Under the pieces are notes generated by a model. It searched no databases, was not told the origin of the DNA, and worked only from the letters and a program-made list of their open reading frames with translations. This document shows, piece after piece, positions 8,644 through 17,915 of a stretch of DNA of 64,000 bases (positions are counted from its first letter, which is position 1; the number at the start of each line of letters is the position of its first letter). The position numbers and the translations under genes were made by a program. The stretch comes from Sphingobacterium micropteri (lineage in GTDB: Bacteria > Bacteroidota > Bacteroidia > Sphingobacteriales > Sphingobacteriaceae), in the NCBI RefSeq assembly GCF_014692515.1, contig NZ_JACOIK010000006.1, positions 186,001 through 250,000 of the forward strand. Reading direction: 5' to 3'.

Positions 8644-9863
8644 TTATAAGTTAAGGAAATGCCTGGGGCATGAATATTTGTTTTGTATGCACCAGAAAGT
8701 CCAGTGTTGGCACTTGTTACTGTCCGCTCTAACAGATGTTGGAAAACATATGCACCCGTAAGATCCCAACGGTCGTTAATATCGTACGTAAATCCTACAG
8801 ATCCCATTATACGGTTATTGTCTGGCGTCTCTGGGGATACATAAGGGCCTCGCACAGGGGTATATACATAACCGACACCTGCGCGCAGATCCAGCTTTTC
8901 CGATGCTTCGACATTGAGACCGGTTTTTACCGAAAATGCATTTTCATAATTCTTAATTTGTTTAGTGTCTTCGAGGACAGGCGTGTTATCTTTATAGTCG
9001 AAAACGAGTTCCCGGTATACACTATAGCCGATGAACGTTGCATCTGCTGCAATATCTACCCGTTCGCCTGCAGGGAATGTTACACCTACATTAAAGGAAC
9101 TCGGCAATGGAAGTTCTGCATCGAATGTGGTATTTGGAAAGGACGCTGCCAATGCAGGAGGCACGGTAAATTGCGCATCGCCATCTTTAAGCTTGGTGAT
9201 AACTTGGGAGCGATAGCTTAGTGAGATTGCAAAATCGTCTTCTAAATTATAATGCACCCCCACATTAAAGCCCATGCCTGTACCTACCCCCGATAGTTCT
9301 GCTCTTCCGGGTGTACCATCAGCCGAAGCTGTGGGAATGGAGCGTGAAAGATCGACCATTCCTACATTATATACGAAGCCCCCGCCAATACCGAAGTTTT
9401 CCGTTAGTTTGAAACTTAATGTTGGCTGGATATATATGGCACGCATTTGCAGGTGGTTCAATTCATACCGACCGGGCCATTGATCACCCCAGTCTACAGA
9501 ACCTCCAAAAGGTGTATAGATGCCTAAACCGGCTTTCCACCACGAATTCTGAGGGCCAAATGTTGCAAAAGCGGAGAATGGTGGGGAGATCTTAAATTTG
9601 GTGTGGTGCACATCATTGCTATTAAATTCCCGAAAGGCCGCGCGGTACATAACGGCACTGGCGCCAATAGATACGGCATTGTGATCCATTTTAGCAACGG
9701 CGCCAGGATTATAGAAAATGGAAGTCTCGTCTACGAATAATGCTGATCCGGCACCAGCCATACCAACAGCTTTTTGGCTTTGCGTGTTTACCTGCGATCC
9801 CTGTGCCCATACGGCCGCAGGACTGGCGAGTAATAATCCTAATATGAGTCTTTTTATTTGCAT
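8637..9863 (-). CDS. OmpP1/FadL/TodX-family outer-membrane transporter
   Basis: A 408-residue outer-membrane beta-barrel for hydrophobic compounds such as long-chain fatty acids. A cleavable signal peptide (ends AVWAQ) is followed by the FadL hatch region NTQSQKAVGMAGAGSALF, with the Asn-Pro-Gly-Ala motif of YNPGAVAKM near residue 53. It then alternates as barrel strands and ends in a hydrophobic/aromatic strand (ISLTYKW), the usual C-terminal barrel signature. It is the first gene of a two-gene operon with the overlapping SGNH lipase. Confidence 0.92.
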   Translation of the reverse strand: MQIKRLILGLLLASPAAVWAQGSQVNTQSQKAVGMAGAGSALFVDETSIFYNPGAVAKMDHNAVSIGASAVMYRAAFREFNSNDVHHTKFKISPPFSAFATFGPQNSWWKAGLGIYTPFGGSVDWGDQWPGRYELNHLQMRAIYIQPTLSFKLTENFGIGGGFVYNVGMVDLSRSIPTASADGTPGRAELSGVGTGMGFNVGVHYNLEDDFAISLSYRSQVITKLKDGDAQFTVPPALAASFPNTTFDAELPLPSSFNVGVTFPAGERVDIAADATFIGYSVYRELVFDYKDNTPVLEDTKQIKNYENAFSVKTGLNVEASEKLDLRAGVGYVYTPVRGPYVSPETPDNNRIMGSVGFTYDINDRWDLTGAYVFQHLLERTVTSANTGLSGAYKTNIHAPGISLTYKW

Positions 9864-9975
9864 AAATTGTTCGTTTTAGCTAAAATGTATGAATAGGCTT
9901 ATAAACTCCTAAACAAAAGATAGCAAACTATATGCCAGCATAATATTTTATATCTGTGAAATTTGGAAAAAATTT

Positions 9976-9983
9976 TAACTTTG
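9976..9983 (+). promoter_or_regulatory. Candidate -7 element of the metZ promoter, almost at the start codon
   Basis: TAACTTTG matches TAnnTTTG exactly and lies only 7 bp before the metZ ATG. If used, the transcript would have almost no leader. No TTG is found 17-23 bp upstream, so support is moderate. Confidence 0.45.
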
Positions 9984-9990
9984 CTTCGTT

Positions 9991-11166
9991 ATGGACAAAG
10001 ATCAATCTAAAATCATACGAGAACAAGCACCTCGATCTGCAACCCGTGAGCATTCTGTTCCACTATATCTAACATCAAGTTTTATTTTTGATAGCGCAGA
10101 ACAAGGTCGTGCTGTTTTTGCAGGCGAAGAAGAAGGTACGATATATTCACGTTACTCCAATCCGAATACCACCGAATTTATCAATAAGGTATGTATCATG
10201 GAAGGAGCAGAAGATGGTTTAGCCTTTTCATCCGGAATGGCAGCTGTTTTTGCTTCTTTTGCAGGTTTTGTACGAAGTGGCGATCATATTGTTTCTGCTG
10301 GTGCTATCTTTGGTTCTACCCACCAATTGTTTACAGAATTGTTTCCGCGCTGGGGAATCACGACCAGCTATGTGAATGCGGTAGACAATGATGCTTGGGA
10401 GAGAGCTATACAACCTAATACAAAGATTGTTTTCTTAGAATCGCCTTCTAATCCAGGGTTAGAGCTTGCGGATCTGGAATTTTTGGGTAGTTTAAAGAAG
10501 AGATATCCACAAATCATCTTTATCATTGACAATTGTTTTGCAACACCTTATTTGCAGAGGCCATTAGCATATGGTTTTGATCTTTCGTTGCATTCGGCGA
10601 CCAAATATATGGATGGCCAGGGTAGAGTATTGGGGGGTGTTATTGTCGGAAAACAAGATTTAATTGATGAATTGATGTTTTTTATCCGTCATACTGGACC
10701 TGCCATGTCTGCATTTAATGCCTGGACCCTATCGAAGAGCTTGGATACGCTTGCCCTTCGGATGGACAGACATTGCAGCAACGCTTTGGCTTTGGCTGAA
10801 ACATTAGAAAAGCGTCCTGAAATTGTACAGGTAAAATATCCATTCCTACCTTCTCATCCACAGTATAACTTGGCGAAGAAGCAGATGAAAGCCGGGGGTG
10901 GTATCGTCACTTTTGAGGTTAAAGGGGGGAGGGAAAGGGCCTTTCGTTTTTTAGACAAGCTAGAAATGATTCTTTACACGTCAAACTTGGGTGATGTGCG
11001 TTCCATTGCGACACATCCGGCTTCCACGACACACGCCAAACTTACAGAAGAGGAAAGACTAAACTTAGGCATTATGCCGGGTACCGTACGTATATCTGTA
11101 GGCTTGGAAGACAAAGAAGATATTATAGGAGATATTTTGCAAGCTTTGGAAGCTTCCGAAGGATAA
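9991..11166 (+). CDS. metZ: O-succinylhomoserine sulfhydrylase (Cys/Met metabolism PLP enzyme)
   Basis: A PLP-dependent enzyme that makes homocysteine from an acylated homoserine and sulfide in methionine synthesis. The 391-residue protein has the family's YSRYSNPNT near residue 52, FSSGMAA at 79-85 and the PLP lysine Lys205 in HSATKYMDGQGRVLGG. The DGQGRVLGG form around the lysine is characteristic of MetZ, as opposed to cystathionine gamma-synthase or beta-lyase. The ATG at 9991 follows a TAnnTTTG box. It is a single gene ended by a 15-bp hairpin. Another trans-sulfuration activity is possible but less likely. Confidence 0.88.
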   Translation: MDKDQSKIIREQAPRSATREHSVPLYLTSSFIFDSAEQGRAVFAGEEEGTIYSRYSNPNTTEFINKVCIMEGAEDGLAFSSGMAAVFASFAGFVRSGDHIVSAGAIFGSTHQLFTELFPRWGITTSYVNAVDNDAWERAIQPNTKIVFLESPSNPGLELADLEFLGSLKKRYPQIIFIIDNCFATPYLQRPLAYGFDLSLHSATKYMDGQGRVLGGVIVGKQDLIDELMFFIRHTGPAMSAFNAWTLSKSLDTLALRMDRHCSNALALAETLEKRPEIVQVKYPFLPSHPQYNLAKKQMKAGGGIVTFEVKGGRERAFRFLDKLEMILYTSNLGDVRSIATHPASTTHAKLTEEERLNLGIMPGTVRISVGLEDKEDIIGDILQALEASEG

Positions 11167-11210
11167 AAAAAGAGCAAAGATAGTTGGTATACATAATCTT
11201 TGCTCTTTTT
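11167..11210. terminator. Bidirectional terminator between metZ and tpx
   Basis: A perfect 15-bp stem: AAAAAGAGCAAAGAT (11167-11181) pairs with ATCTTTGCTCTTTTT (11196-11210), 14-nt loop. A-run on one side and T-run on the other serve both convergent genes. Confidence 0.9.
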
Positions 11211-11234
11211 ATTCGTTATCTTTTTTTCGAAATA

Positions 11235-11732
11235 TTATAAGGCTGCCAAAGCTTTGTCATAATCCGGTTCTTCCGTTGTTTCTGCAACTTGCTCGGTATA
11301 AGAAACTTTACCTTCTTCATCAATAACGACTACTGAACGGCTCAATAGTCCAGTCAATGGGCCGTCTACAAACTTTACCTGGTAAGCATCCGAAAAATTA
11401 TTGTCTTTATATTCCGAAAGGGTAACAACATTTTCTAAGTTTTCTGCAGCACAGAAGCGTCCTTGTGCAAAAGGAAGGTCTCGTGAAATACATAATACAA
11501 CGGTATTTTCCAATCCAGAGGCTTTTTCGTTAAATTTACGAACAGACGTAGCACAGGTACCCGTGTCTATGCTCGGAAAGATATTTAAGACCACTTTTTT
11601 TCCTTTAAAGTCACCTAGACTTTTCTCTGATAAATCGCCTGCGGTCAAATTGAAGTCAGGAGCAGGAGATCCAACTGCGGGTATATCACCTTGCGTATGT
11701 ACTGCTGTTCCTTTGAATGTAATTTTAGCCAT
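11235..11732 (-). CDS. tpx: Thiol peroxidase Tpx
   Basis: Atypical 2-Cys peroxiredoxin reducing hydroperoxides with thioredoxin. The 165-residue protein has the peroxidatic Cys60 in PSIDTGTCATSVRKFN and the resolving Cys94 in GRFCAAEN, the same places as in E. coli Tpx; Arg84 of SRDLPFAQGRFC is also kept. No signal peptide, so it is cytoplasmic. Start is the ATG at 11732. Monocistronic, convergent with metZ. Confidence 0.96.
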   Translation of the reverse strand: MAKITFKGTAVHTQGDIPAVGSPAPDFNLTAGDLSEKSLGDFKGKKVVLNIFPSIDTGTCATSVRKFNEKASGLENTVVLCISRDLPFAQGRFCAAENLENVVTLSEYKDNNFSDAYQVKFVDGPLTGLLSRSVVVIDEEGKVSYTEQVAETTEEPDYDKALAAL

Positions 11733-11847
11733 GATTTCTAATTTTAAATAAGATTATTAAGATACGAAATTTTAAATAACTTTTTGCCTTACAGCGTGTC
11801 GAATTAAATTATTATTTTCACTCAGTATAGTACAAAATACGAAGTTC

Positions 11848-13746
11848 ATGAAAAAATCAAGATTACTCTTACTATCTTTTATTTTGCCGGTAACAGCATG
11901 TATGCAAGAGGTAGCTGAACCGGAACCTTACGGGGTTTTACCGACAGAACGCCAATTGCGTTGGCATGAAATGGAGATGTATTCTTTAATTCATTATACG
12001 CCCACAACTTTTCAGAATAAAGAGTGGGGGTTTGGGGATGCTGATCCTCAGATCTTCAATCCGCAGCATTTTGATGCGCAGCAGATTGCAGCAGCAGCTG
12101 CCTCGGCTGGTTTTAAAGGGTTGATTTCTGTAGCTAAGCATCACGATGGCTTTTGTCTATGGCCTACGGAAACGACAAATTACAGCATAGCTGCATCACC
12201 TTGGAAAGACGGAAAGGGGGATATGGTGAAGGAGTTTATGCAAGCCACCCACGATCAGGGGATGAAGTTTGGCGTATACCTGTCTGCTTGGGATAGAAAC
12301 GACACGCGTTATGGTTCTCCGGCCTATGCAGAAGCTTATCGCGAGCAGCTGATGGAATTGATGACCCAATATGGTGAATTATTTACATCGTGGCATGATG
12401 GAGCAAACGGTGGCGATGGCTATTATGGTGGTAAAAACGAGAAGCGTATTATCGATCGTACGACATACTACGAATGGCATGAGAAAACTTGGCCTATTGT
12501 GCGCGAAAAGCAACCGATGGCGATGATCTTTTCAGATGTAGGACCAGACATGCGCTGGGTCGGAAACGAAAAAGGCTTCGCAGCTGAAACAAGTTGGGCC
12601 ACCTATACGCCAAGAGGAATCGATGGAGGCCCCGCGTTGCCGGGGGCTTCGGACTACAGTGAGTCCGAGACAGGCACACGCCATGGCGAACACTGGATTC
12701 CGGCAGAATGTGATGTGCCCCATCGACCGGGTTGGTTCTACCATCCTGATCAAGACAGCCAAGTGAAAACACCGGATGAACTATTTGAGATCTATCTAAA
12801 GTCGGTGGGACGCGGTGCTAATATGAACTTGGGACTAGCGCCGATGCCGGCCGGTTATTTGCATGCTAACGATGTGAAATCGTTAGGAGCATTTGGTCGG
12901 AAAGTAGAAAAAACCTTCGAAACGAATCTTGCAGAAGGGGCACAGGTCAAAGCTTCCAATGTACGGGGCAATTCCAACAAGTTTGAAACAAAATGGATAC
13001 TGGACAATGACCGCTATACTTATTACGCTTCAGACGACGATGTATTAGAGCCGGAACTAGAGGTTACATTAACCTCGGAACAAGAGTTTGATATCATTCG
13101 CCTACGTGAAAATATCAAGTTGGGACAGCGATTGGACAGCGTGTCCGTATCCATCTTCCATGATAAGGAATGGGTGCCTCTGGCATCGGCAACGAGTATC
13201 GGTGCCAATCGGCTTATCTATTTGGATAAACCGGTAAAGGCTACGAAGCTAAAGATGAAGTTATATGCGCCGGTAGCACCGACATTGAGTGATTTCGGCT
13301 TGTTCAAAGAGTTTAAGGAGCCGTTCACATTTGGTGAAGATGTCAAAGACGGACAGATGGCACTAACTGCAAATGACTTTACCATACGAACAGGCAATGG
13401 TCTGTCAAAGAGTATAGATAATGACCCGACGACTTTCGAAACTCTTTCCGAAATTGGCGATGGCGTGGTTTTTGAATTGAAAAAAATAGTTTCAGCAATA
13501 GGCTATTTGCCACGCCAAGACGGACAAAAAGAAGGTATTGCGTTGAAGTATGAAATTGCGACTAGTGCTGACGGTAAAAACTGGAAAAATATGAAGACCG
13601 GAGAATTTTCAAATATTCAGGCAAATCCGATCGAGCAGATCATTGCGTTGGATACACCGATTCAAGATAAATATATACGGTTTGTTCCTGTAGAAACCGT
13701 GGGTAAAACATTCTCTGTCGCATCGTTTACGCTGTTTGGTAAATAG
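11848..13746 (+). CDS. GH29 alpha-L-fucosidase lipoprotein with C-terminal discoidin-like domains
   Basis: An exported 632-residue exo-enzyme that removes terminal L-fucose. Lipobox VTAC places Cys18 at the N-terminus. Residues about 35-350 form the GH29 barrel, with SVAKHHDGFCLWPT near 94 and the predicted nucleophile Asp184 in SWHDGANGGDGYY. The WHDGANGG form fits the more linkage-specific GH29 B group. From about 365 to the end there are two beta-sandwich regions with F5/8 type C (discoidin) character, the first including LDNDRYTYY, likely for carbohydrate binding. It stands alone, not in a PUL, and is closed by a 17-bp hairpin. Confidence 0.9.
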   Translation: MKKSRLLLLSFILPVTACMQEVAEPEPYGVLPTERQLRWHEMEMYSLIHYTPTTFQNKEWGFGDADPQIFNPQHFDAQQIAAAAASAGFKGLISVAKHHDGFCLWPTETTNYSIAASPWKDGKGDMVKEFMQATHDQGMKFGVYLSAWDRNDTRYGSPAYAEAYREQLMELMTQYGELFTSWHDGANGGDGYYGGKNEKRIIDRTTYYEWHEKTWPIVREKQPMAMIFSDVGPDMRWVGNEKGFAAETSWATYTPRGIDGGPALPGASDYSESETGTRHGEHWIPAECDVPHRPGWFYHPDQDSQVKTPDELFEIYLKSVGRGANMNLGLAPMPAGYLHANDVKSLGAFGRKVEKTFETNLAEGAQVKASNVRGNSNKFETKWILDNDRYTYYASDDDVLEPELEVTLTSEQEFDIIRLRENIKLGQRLDSVSVSIFHDKEWVPLASATSIGANRLIYLDKPVKATKLKMKLYAPVAPTLSDFGLFKEFKEPFTFGEDVKDGQMALTANDFTIRTGNGLSKSIDNDPTTFETLSEIGDGVVFELKKIVSAIGYLPRQDGQKEGIALKYEIATSADGKNWKNMKTGEFSNIQANPIEQIIALDTPIQDKYIRFVPVETVGKTFSVASFTLFGK

Positions 13747-13772
13747 CGTAAGATAAGGGTGAATGATATCGC

Positions 13773-13814
13773 AAGCGTAAGAAAACCAAAACCTTCGTTG
13801 GTTTTCTTACGCTT
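13773..13814 (+). terminator. Rho-independent-like terminator of the fucosidase gene
   Basis: A 17-bp perfect stem (13773-13789 with 13798-13814) and an 8-nt loop, 27 bp after the stop codon. The T-run follows only loosely, as the right arm is itself T-rich. Confidence 0.75.
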
Positions 13815-13862
13815 ATTTCTTATATTTGGTTATCAATTAAATTATAACTTGATAACTGAACT

Positions 13863-15338
13863 ATGATGAAAAGACCAATCCATTCGGTTTGGTATAGCTT
13901 TTCCATCTTGTTTATCATGCTTAATATGACTTCCTGCAAGAAAAATGCAGCGGAACCAAATGATGCTCAAGAAGGCTATACCATTGGATTCAGATTCCAG
14001 GAATTTGAACAACATGCTTCCACTTTGGGAGCAAAACGAGCGACAAATGGCAAAAACCGTACTGTCGCCAACACCACCACACAAAACGTGTATGAAGGCC
14101 ACATCTATTATTGGTCGTTTAATGCGGAAACCTTGCTTCCGGATATTTATCCGAGTACGCACTGGAGTATTACGTATAACCAAGGGCAAACTCCGGATGA
14201 GTATGGAATAGGCTGGGCGTATGAAGACCATGCTGCCGGCAGGGCATTATCTATAAAAGGCTTGAACGAGTTGATTTTCAAAATGCCGTTGACGAATGTA
14301 TCGGCATTGCAGGAATTAGCTTTTGATGTGAGTTCTTCGGGCACAGGACCAAAAAGCTTTTCGCTCTCTTTTTCCCAAGATGGGGAAAATTATACAGTAA
14401 TTGAAGAAAATAACCAGTTTACAAACACGAATACCCCACAGGCAAAAAATACGTTTAGCTTTGTGCTAGAGGATCAATTACTGGATTTTTCAAGAGATTT
14501 GTATATTAAATTAATGCCAAAAGCGGGAAATAGAGGAAGTGCAAGCGATTATAATGAAACGACAGGCACCATGCGCATTGATAATTTCCGCGTGTCGGGA
14601 ATTGCAGATAAAGTCGCGGATGCCAATGTCCGTCGGGTGCACTACCATGTTTTTGATGCCACAACGAGAAATCTGATGCTATCTGGAGCAGATCATTTTC
14701 GCGAAGGGGCACTGTCTGATTTTGCGCTAACTCTTCCGGCTGGGGATTATATTGCTTCCTTTGTAGCGAATGTATCTAATGCGGAGTTAAATATTCCAGA
14801 AACCGGCGACGCATTAACGTACTTTATCGCCAACACTTTTTCGAATAGTAAAGCAGAGATATTTGGTGTTTTGGACACGTTTTCTGTGCAGGGGGATATG
14901 CAAAAGGATATTGAACTGAACCGCTACTATAGTGAGATTCGGTTTGCATTTACCGATGTGGGGGATTTGTCAGAGGTGGCGAAGCTGATTGTAAAAAGAG
15001 AACACGACGTGAATTTTTATGCACCATTCCATCCTACGATGGACAATCCCATAGAAGATAGTTCGGAAATTGTTCTTCTTCCTCAATTCGATGAAGCTAA
15101 TCGAGAGGTGTTTTTTAACCAATTTATTGGAAACACACCGATTCCCGTTCCACTGAAATATACGGTAGACGTGTATGATGCCTCCGACGAGTTGATACGG
15201 ACATTTCAGGTAGAAAGTGAAATCCGCAATAATATACAATTACTATTTCGTGGGAAATTATTAGATGCCCCAAACGGGCAGTTTGTAGTTCGCCTAAATG
15301 AAAATTGGGATGGCGAAAAACAAGTCGATTTTAATTAA
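13863..15338 (+). CDS. Lipoprotein with jelly-roll-like N-half and fimbrillin-like C-half
   Basis: A 491-residue lipoprotein (lipobox MTSC, Cys25). Residues about 85-250 look like a beta-sandwich (repeated aromatic strands, DNFRVSGIAD ending), as in carbohydrate-binding or cleaved-adhesin modules. From about 255, the segment VRRVHYHVFDATT then LTLPAGDYIASFVANVS closely follows the FimB/Mfa2 fimbrial-anchor pattern, with the rest matching the second beta-sandwich of such proteins. It may be a surface adhesin or tip/anchor subunit. No fimbrial shaft gene is next to it, so the assignment is by fold pattern only. The ATG at 13863 gives the signal peptide. Confidence 0.5.
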   Translation: MMKRPIHSVWYSFSILFIMLNMTSCKKNAAEPNDAQEGYTIGFRFQEFEQHASTLGAKRATNGKNRTVANTTTQNVYEGHIYYWSFNAETLLPDIYPSTHWSITYNQGQTPDEYGIGWAYEDHAAGRALSIKGLNELIFKMPLTNVSALQELAFDVSSSGTGPKSFSLSFSQDGENYTVIEENNQFTNTNTPQAKNTFSFVLEDQLLDFSRDLYIKLMPKAGNRGSASDYNETTGTMRIDNFRVSGIADKVADANVRRVHYHVFDATTRNLMLSGADHFREGALSDFALTLPAGDYIASFVANVSNAELNIPETGDALTYFIANTFSNSKAEIFGVLDTFSVQGDMQKDIELNRYYSEIRFAFTDVGDLSEVAKLIVKREHDVNFYAPFHPTMDNPIEDSSEIVLLPQFDEANREVFFNQFIGNTPIPVPLKYTVDVYDASDELIRTFQVESEIRNNIQLLFRGKLLDAPNGQFVVRLNENWDGEKQVDFN

Positions 15339-15384
15339 ATAACTGATTTTTTATAATAACCAAGTTGTAATTTAATCTGATATG

Positions 15385-15413
15385 GAGACGCGATTTTTAT
15401 CGCGTCTCTTTTT
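15385..15413 (+). terminator. Rho-independent terminator
   Basis: GAGACGCGAT (15385-15394) pairs with ATCGCGTCTC (15399-15408), with a TTTT loop, followed by T5. It ends the fimbrillin-like gene and abuts the stop codon of the convergent dehydrogenase gene. Confidence 0.88.
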
Positions 15414-16371
15414 ATGATATCACGTTAACCGATTGTCCGTTTAAGAAGGATTTGATGTTGCCGACAACAACATCCATGAGTCGAAGTCTGGACTCTTTCG
15501 TTGCCCAAGCTATGTGTGGGGTAACTAAACAATTTTTGGCGTTAAAAAGCGGGTTATCAATGGGAGGCGGTTCGATGGCCAACACATCTATACCGGCACC
15601 ACTAATACGTTCTTCGTTTAGCGCATCTGCAAGTGCTTGTGCATCTATCAAGCCGCCTCTGGAGGTGTTGATGATAACAGCAGAAGGCTTCATGATAGAA
15701 AGCGTGTCAACGTTGATAAGATTTTCCGTTTGAGGAGTCAACGGACAATGTAGGCTGACGATATCTGCTTGCGCTAAGAGTTCTTCTTGTTCCGTAGCCC
15801 ACCGGAAGTTCTTACGGTGGGATTGATCGGTTTTTGTACGACTATAAGCTAAAATTGACATACCAAAAGCCGCACCTACATCGGCTACTTTTTGTCCAAT
15901 ACTCCCAAATCCTATTATGCCAAGTGTCTTTCCAGATAATTCGGTTAGGGGATAGTCCCAAAAACAAAAATCGGGATTGGCTGTCCATTTACCTTTCATC
16001 ACGGCGTCACTATGACGTTGCGTGTGGTAACATAGTTCTAGGAGAAGGGAAAAAGTCAGTTGGACGACCGAAGGTGTACTGTAACCGGGGACATTAGTGA
16101 CGACAATACCCTGCTTATTAGCACAATCCATATCGATCATATTGTAGCCGGTGGCCATGACGCCAATGTACTTTAATGCAGGAAGAGCTTCTATGATGTG
16201 CGCTGGAAGAGAAACCTTGTTGGTGAGCACAATTTCGGCGCCTTTTGCCCGTTCAAGAATATCTTTTTCGGAGGAGCGATCATAAACCACTACTTCTCCC
16301 AGCTCTTGTAGCCCATCCCAGGTTAAATCTCCCGGATTCATGGCGTAACCATCTAAAACTACAATTTTCAT
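15412..16371 (-). CDS. D-2-hydroxyacid dehydrogenase (glycerate dehydrogenase-like)
   Basis: NAD-dependent dehydrogenase of the D-isomer 2-hydroxyacid family, reducing compounds such as hydroxypyruvate. In 319 residues it shows the Rossmann motif GIIGFGSIGQKVA near 150-162, the substrate Arg in NTSRGGLID near 237, the glutamate of DVLAIEPPP near 265 and the catalytic His in VTPHIAWAT near 287. The start DGYAMNPGDLTWD is typical of HprA-like glycerate dehydrogenases. It is the last gene of a five-gene minus-strand group, 16 bp after glyS, so probably co-transcribed. Exact substrate not certain. Confidence 0.88.
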   Translation of the reverse strand: MKIVVLDGYAMNPGDLTWDGLQELGEVVVYDRSSEKDILERAKGAEIVLTNKVSLPAHIIEALPALKYIGVMATGYNMIDMDCANKQGIVVTNVPGYSTPSVVQLTFSLLLELCYHTQRHSDAVMKGKWTANPDFCFWDYPLTELSGKTLGIIGFGSIGQKVADVGAAFGMSILAYSRTKTDQSHRKNFRWATEQEELLAQADIVSLHCPLTPQTENLINVDTLSIMKPSAVIINTSRGGLIDAQALADALNEERISGAGIDVLAIEPPPIDNPLFNAKNCLVTPHIAWATKESRLRLMDVVVGNIKSFLNGQSVNVIS

Positions 16372-16387
16372 CTCCTTATTATTTTTT

Positions 16388-17857
16388 TTATACTAACTGC
16401 TCCAATAGATTATTCCAACTAACAAGCTCTCCGATAATGTTGCGAAGATCAGTGGCCGGAACACGTTCTTGCTCCATGCTGTCGCGGTGCCGTATCGTTA
16501 CGGTATTATCTTCTAATGTTTGGTAATCCACCGTGATACAGAAAGGCGTACCGATCGCATCTTGGCGACGGTAGCGTTTTCCGATCGCATCTTTCTCGTC
16601 ATATTGGACGTTGAAATCTAATTTCAGCTTTGCCATAATCTCCCGTGCTTTGTCCGGTAATCCGTCTTTTTTAGTGAGCGGTAAGATAGCCGCTTTGACA
16701 GGAGCAATAGTGGGGTGGAATTTCAACACGACACGTGAATCTTTCTTTTCTTCGGTTGACAGATCTTCTTCCACTAAGGAATTTGCCAACACTGTTAAAA
16801 ACAAGCGATCTAAACCGATGGAAGTTTCTACCACATAGGGAACGTAATTCTGATTAATTTCCGGATCAAAGTACTGCATTTTCTTTTTAGAATACTCTTG
16901 ATGCTGCTTTAGGTCAAAGTCTGTACGGGAGTGTATCCCTTCAACTTCTTTGAAACCAAACGGAAATTGATATTCGATATCGACGGCTGCATTAGCATAA
17001 TGTGCTGGTTTCACATGGTCGTGATAACGATATTTTGCCGCATCTGCCCCTAACGCTAAATGCCATTTCAAGCGAGTTGCTTTCCATTTTTCGTACCAGT
17101 CCATCTCTGTGCCCGGACGGATGAAGAATTGCAATTCCATCTGTTCAAATTCTCGCATACGCATGATAAATTGACGGGCGATAACCTCGTTTCGAAAAGC
17201 CTTACCGATTTGTGCTATTCCGAATGGAATCTTCATGCGGCCGGTCTTCTGTACGTTTAAGAAGTTCACAAAGATACCCTGAGCGGTTTCCGGACGGAGG
17301 TATACTTTCTCTGCTTCTTCCGCCATGGCTCCCATTTGCGTAGCAAACATGAGGTTGAACTGGCGTACGTCTGTCCAGTTTTTGGTGCCCGAAATCGGAC
17401 ACACAATATTATGTTCTTCAATAATCGCTTTGAGACGAGCCAGATCGTCTGCTGTGATCGCATCATCAAGATCCTTTTGAAGTTGTGCCGCTTTCTCCGT
17501 CTTTCCGTCTTTTTCGTAGCGATCTATCTTATCCTCAATCAACTGGTCGGCACGGTAGCGTTTCTTTGAATCTTTATTATCGATCATAGGATCGTTGAAC
17601 CCGTCAACGTGACCGGATGCTTTCCAAGTGGTAGGGTGCATGAAGATGGCGGCGTCTATACCGACAATATTTTCATGCAACTGTACCATCGATTTCCACC
17701 AATAGGTCTTGAGGTTGTTCTTTAGTTCTGAACCCATCTGACCATAATCGTACACAGCACTTAGGCCGTCGTAAATCTCGCTAGAAGGAAATACAAATCC
17801 GTATTCCTTCGCATGTGATATGATATTCTTGAAAAAATCGTCTGTTTGCTTGCTCAT
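16388..17857 (-). CDS. glyS: Glycyl-tRNA synthetase (dimeric alpha2 type)
   Basis: Class II aminoacyl-tRNA synthetase charging tRNA-Gly. The 489-residue protein is the single-chain form (GlyQS), as found in Bacteroidota, not the two-subunit form. The N-terminus has the family GFVFPSSEIYDGL followed by YDYGQMGSELK. Motif 2 is near GIAQIGKAFRNEV, ELQFFIRPGT binds substrate, and GLDRLFL is motif 3. The C-terminal anticodon-binding domain runs from about 390 (VAPVKAAILPL). Start at the ATG at 17857. It sits between bcp and the dehydrogenase gene on the same strand. Confidence 0.97.
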   Translation of the reverse strand: MSKQTDDFFKNIISHAKEYGFVFPSSEIYDGLSAVYDYGQMGSELKNNLKTYWWKSMVQLHENIVGIDAAIFMHPTTWKASGHVDGFNDPMIDNKDSKKRYRADQLIEDKIDRYEKDGKTEKAAQLQKDLDDAITADDLARLKAIIEEHNIVCPISGTKNWTDVRQFNLMFATQMGAMAEEAEKVYLRPETAQGIFVNFLNVQKTGRMKIPFGIAQIGKAFRNEVIARQFIMRMREFEQMELQFFIRPGTEMDWYEKWKATRLKWHLALGADAAKYRYHDHVKPAHYANAAVDIEYQFPFGFKEVEGIHSRTDFDLKQHQEYSKKKMQYFDPEINQNYVPYVVETSIGLDRLFLTVLANSLVEEDLSTEEKKDSRVVLKFHPTIAPVKAAILPLTKKDGLPDKAREIMAKLKLDFNVQYDEKDAIGKRYRRQDAIGTPFCITVDYQTLEDNTVTIRHRDSMEQERVPATDLRNIIGELVSWNNLLEQLV

Positions 17858-17915
17858 AAGGGCAAATATAGATAAAAGAACAAAGATTAAAGATAAAGGA
17901 CAAAGAAATAAGAGC

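Noticed and set aside
8736..9221. 161-codon open frame on the plus strand, rich in Cys, Arg and Ile
   Set aside because: Antisense to the FadL-type gene with no recognisable protein pattern.
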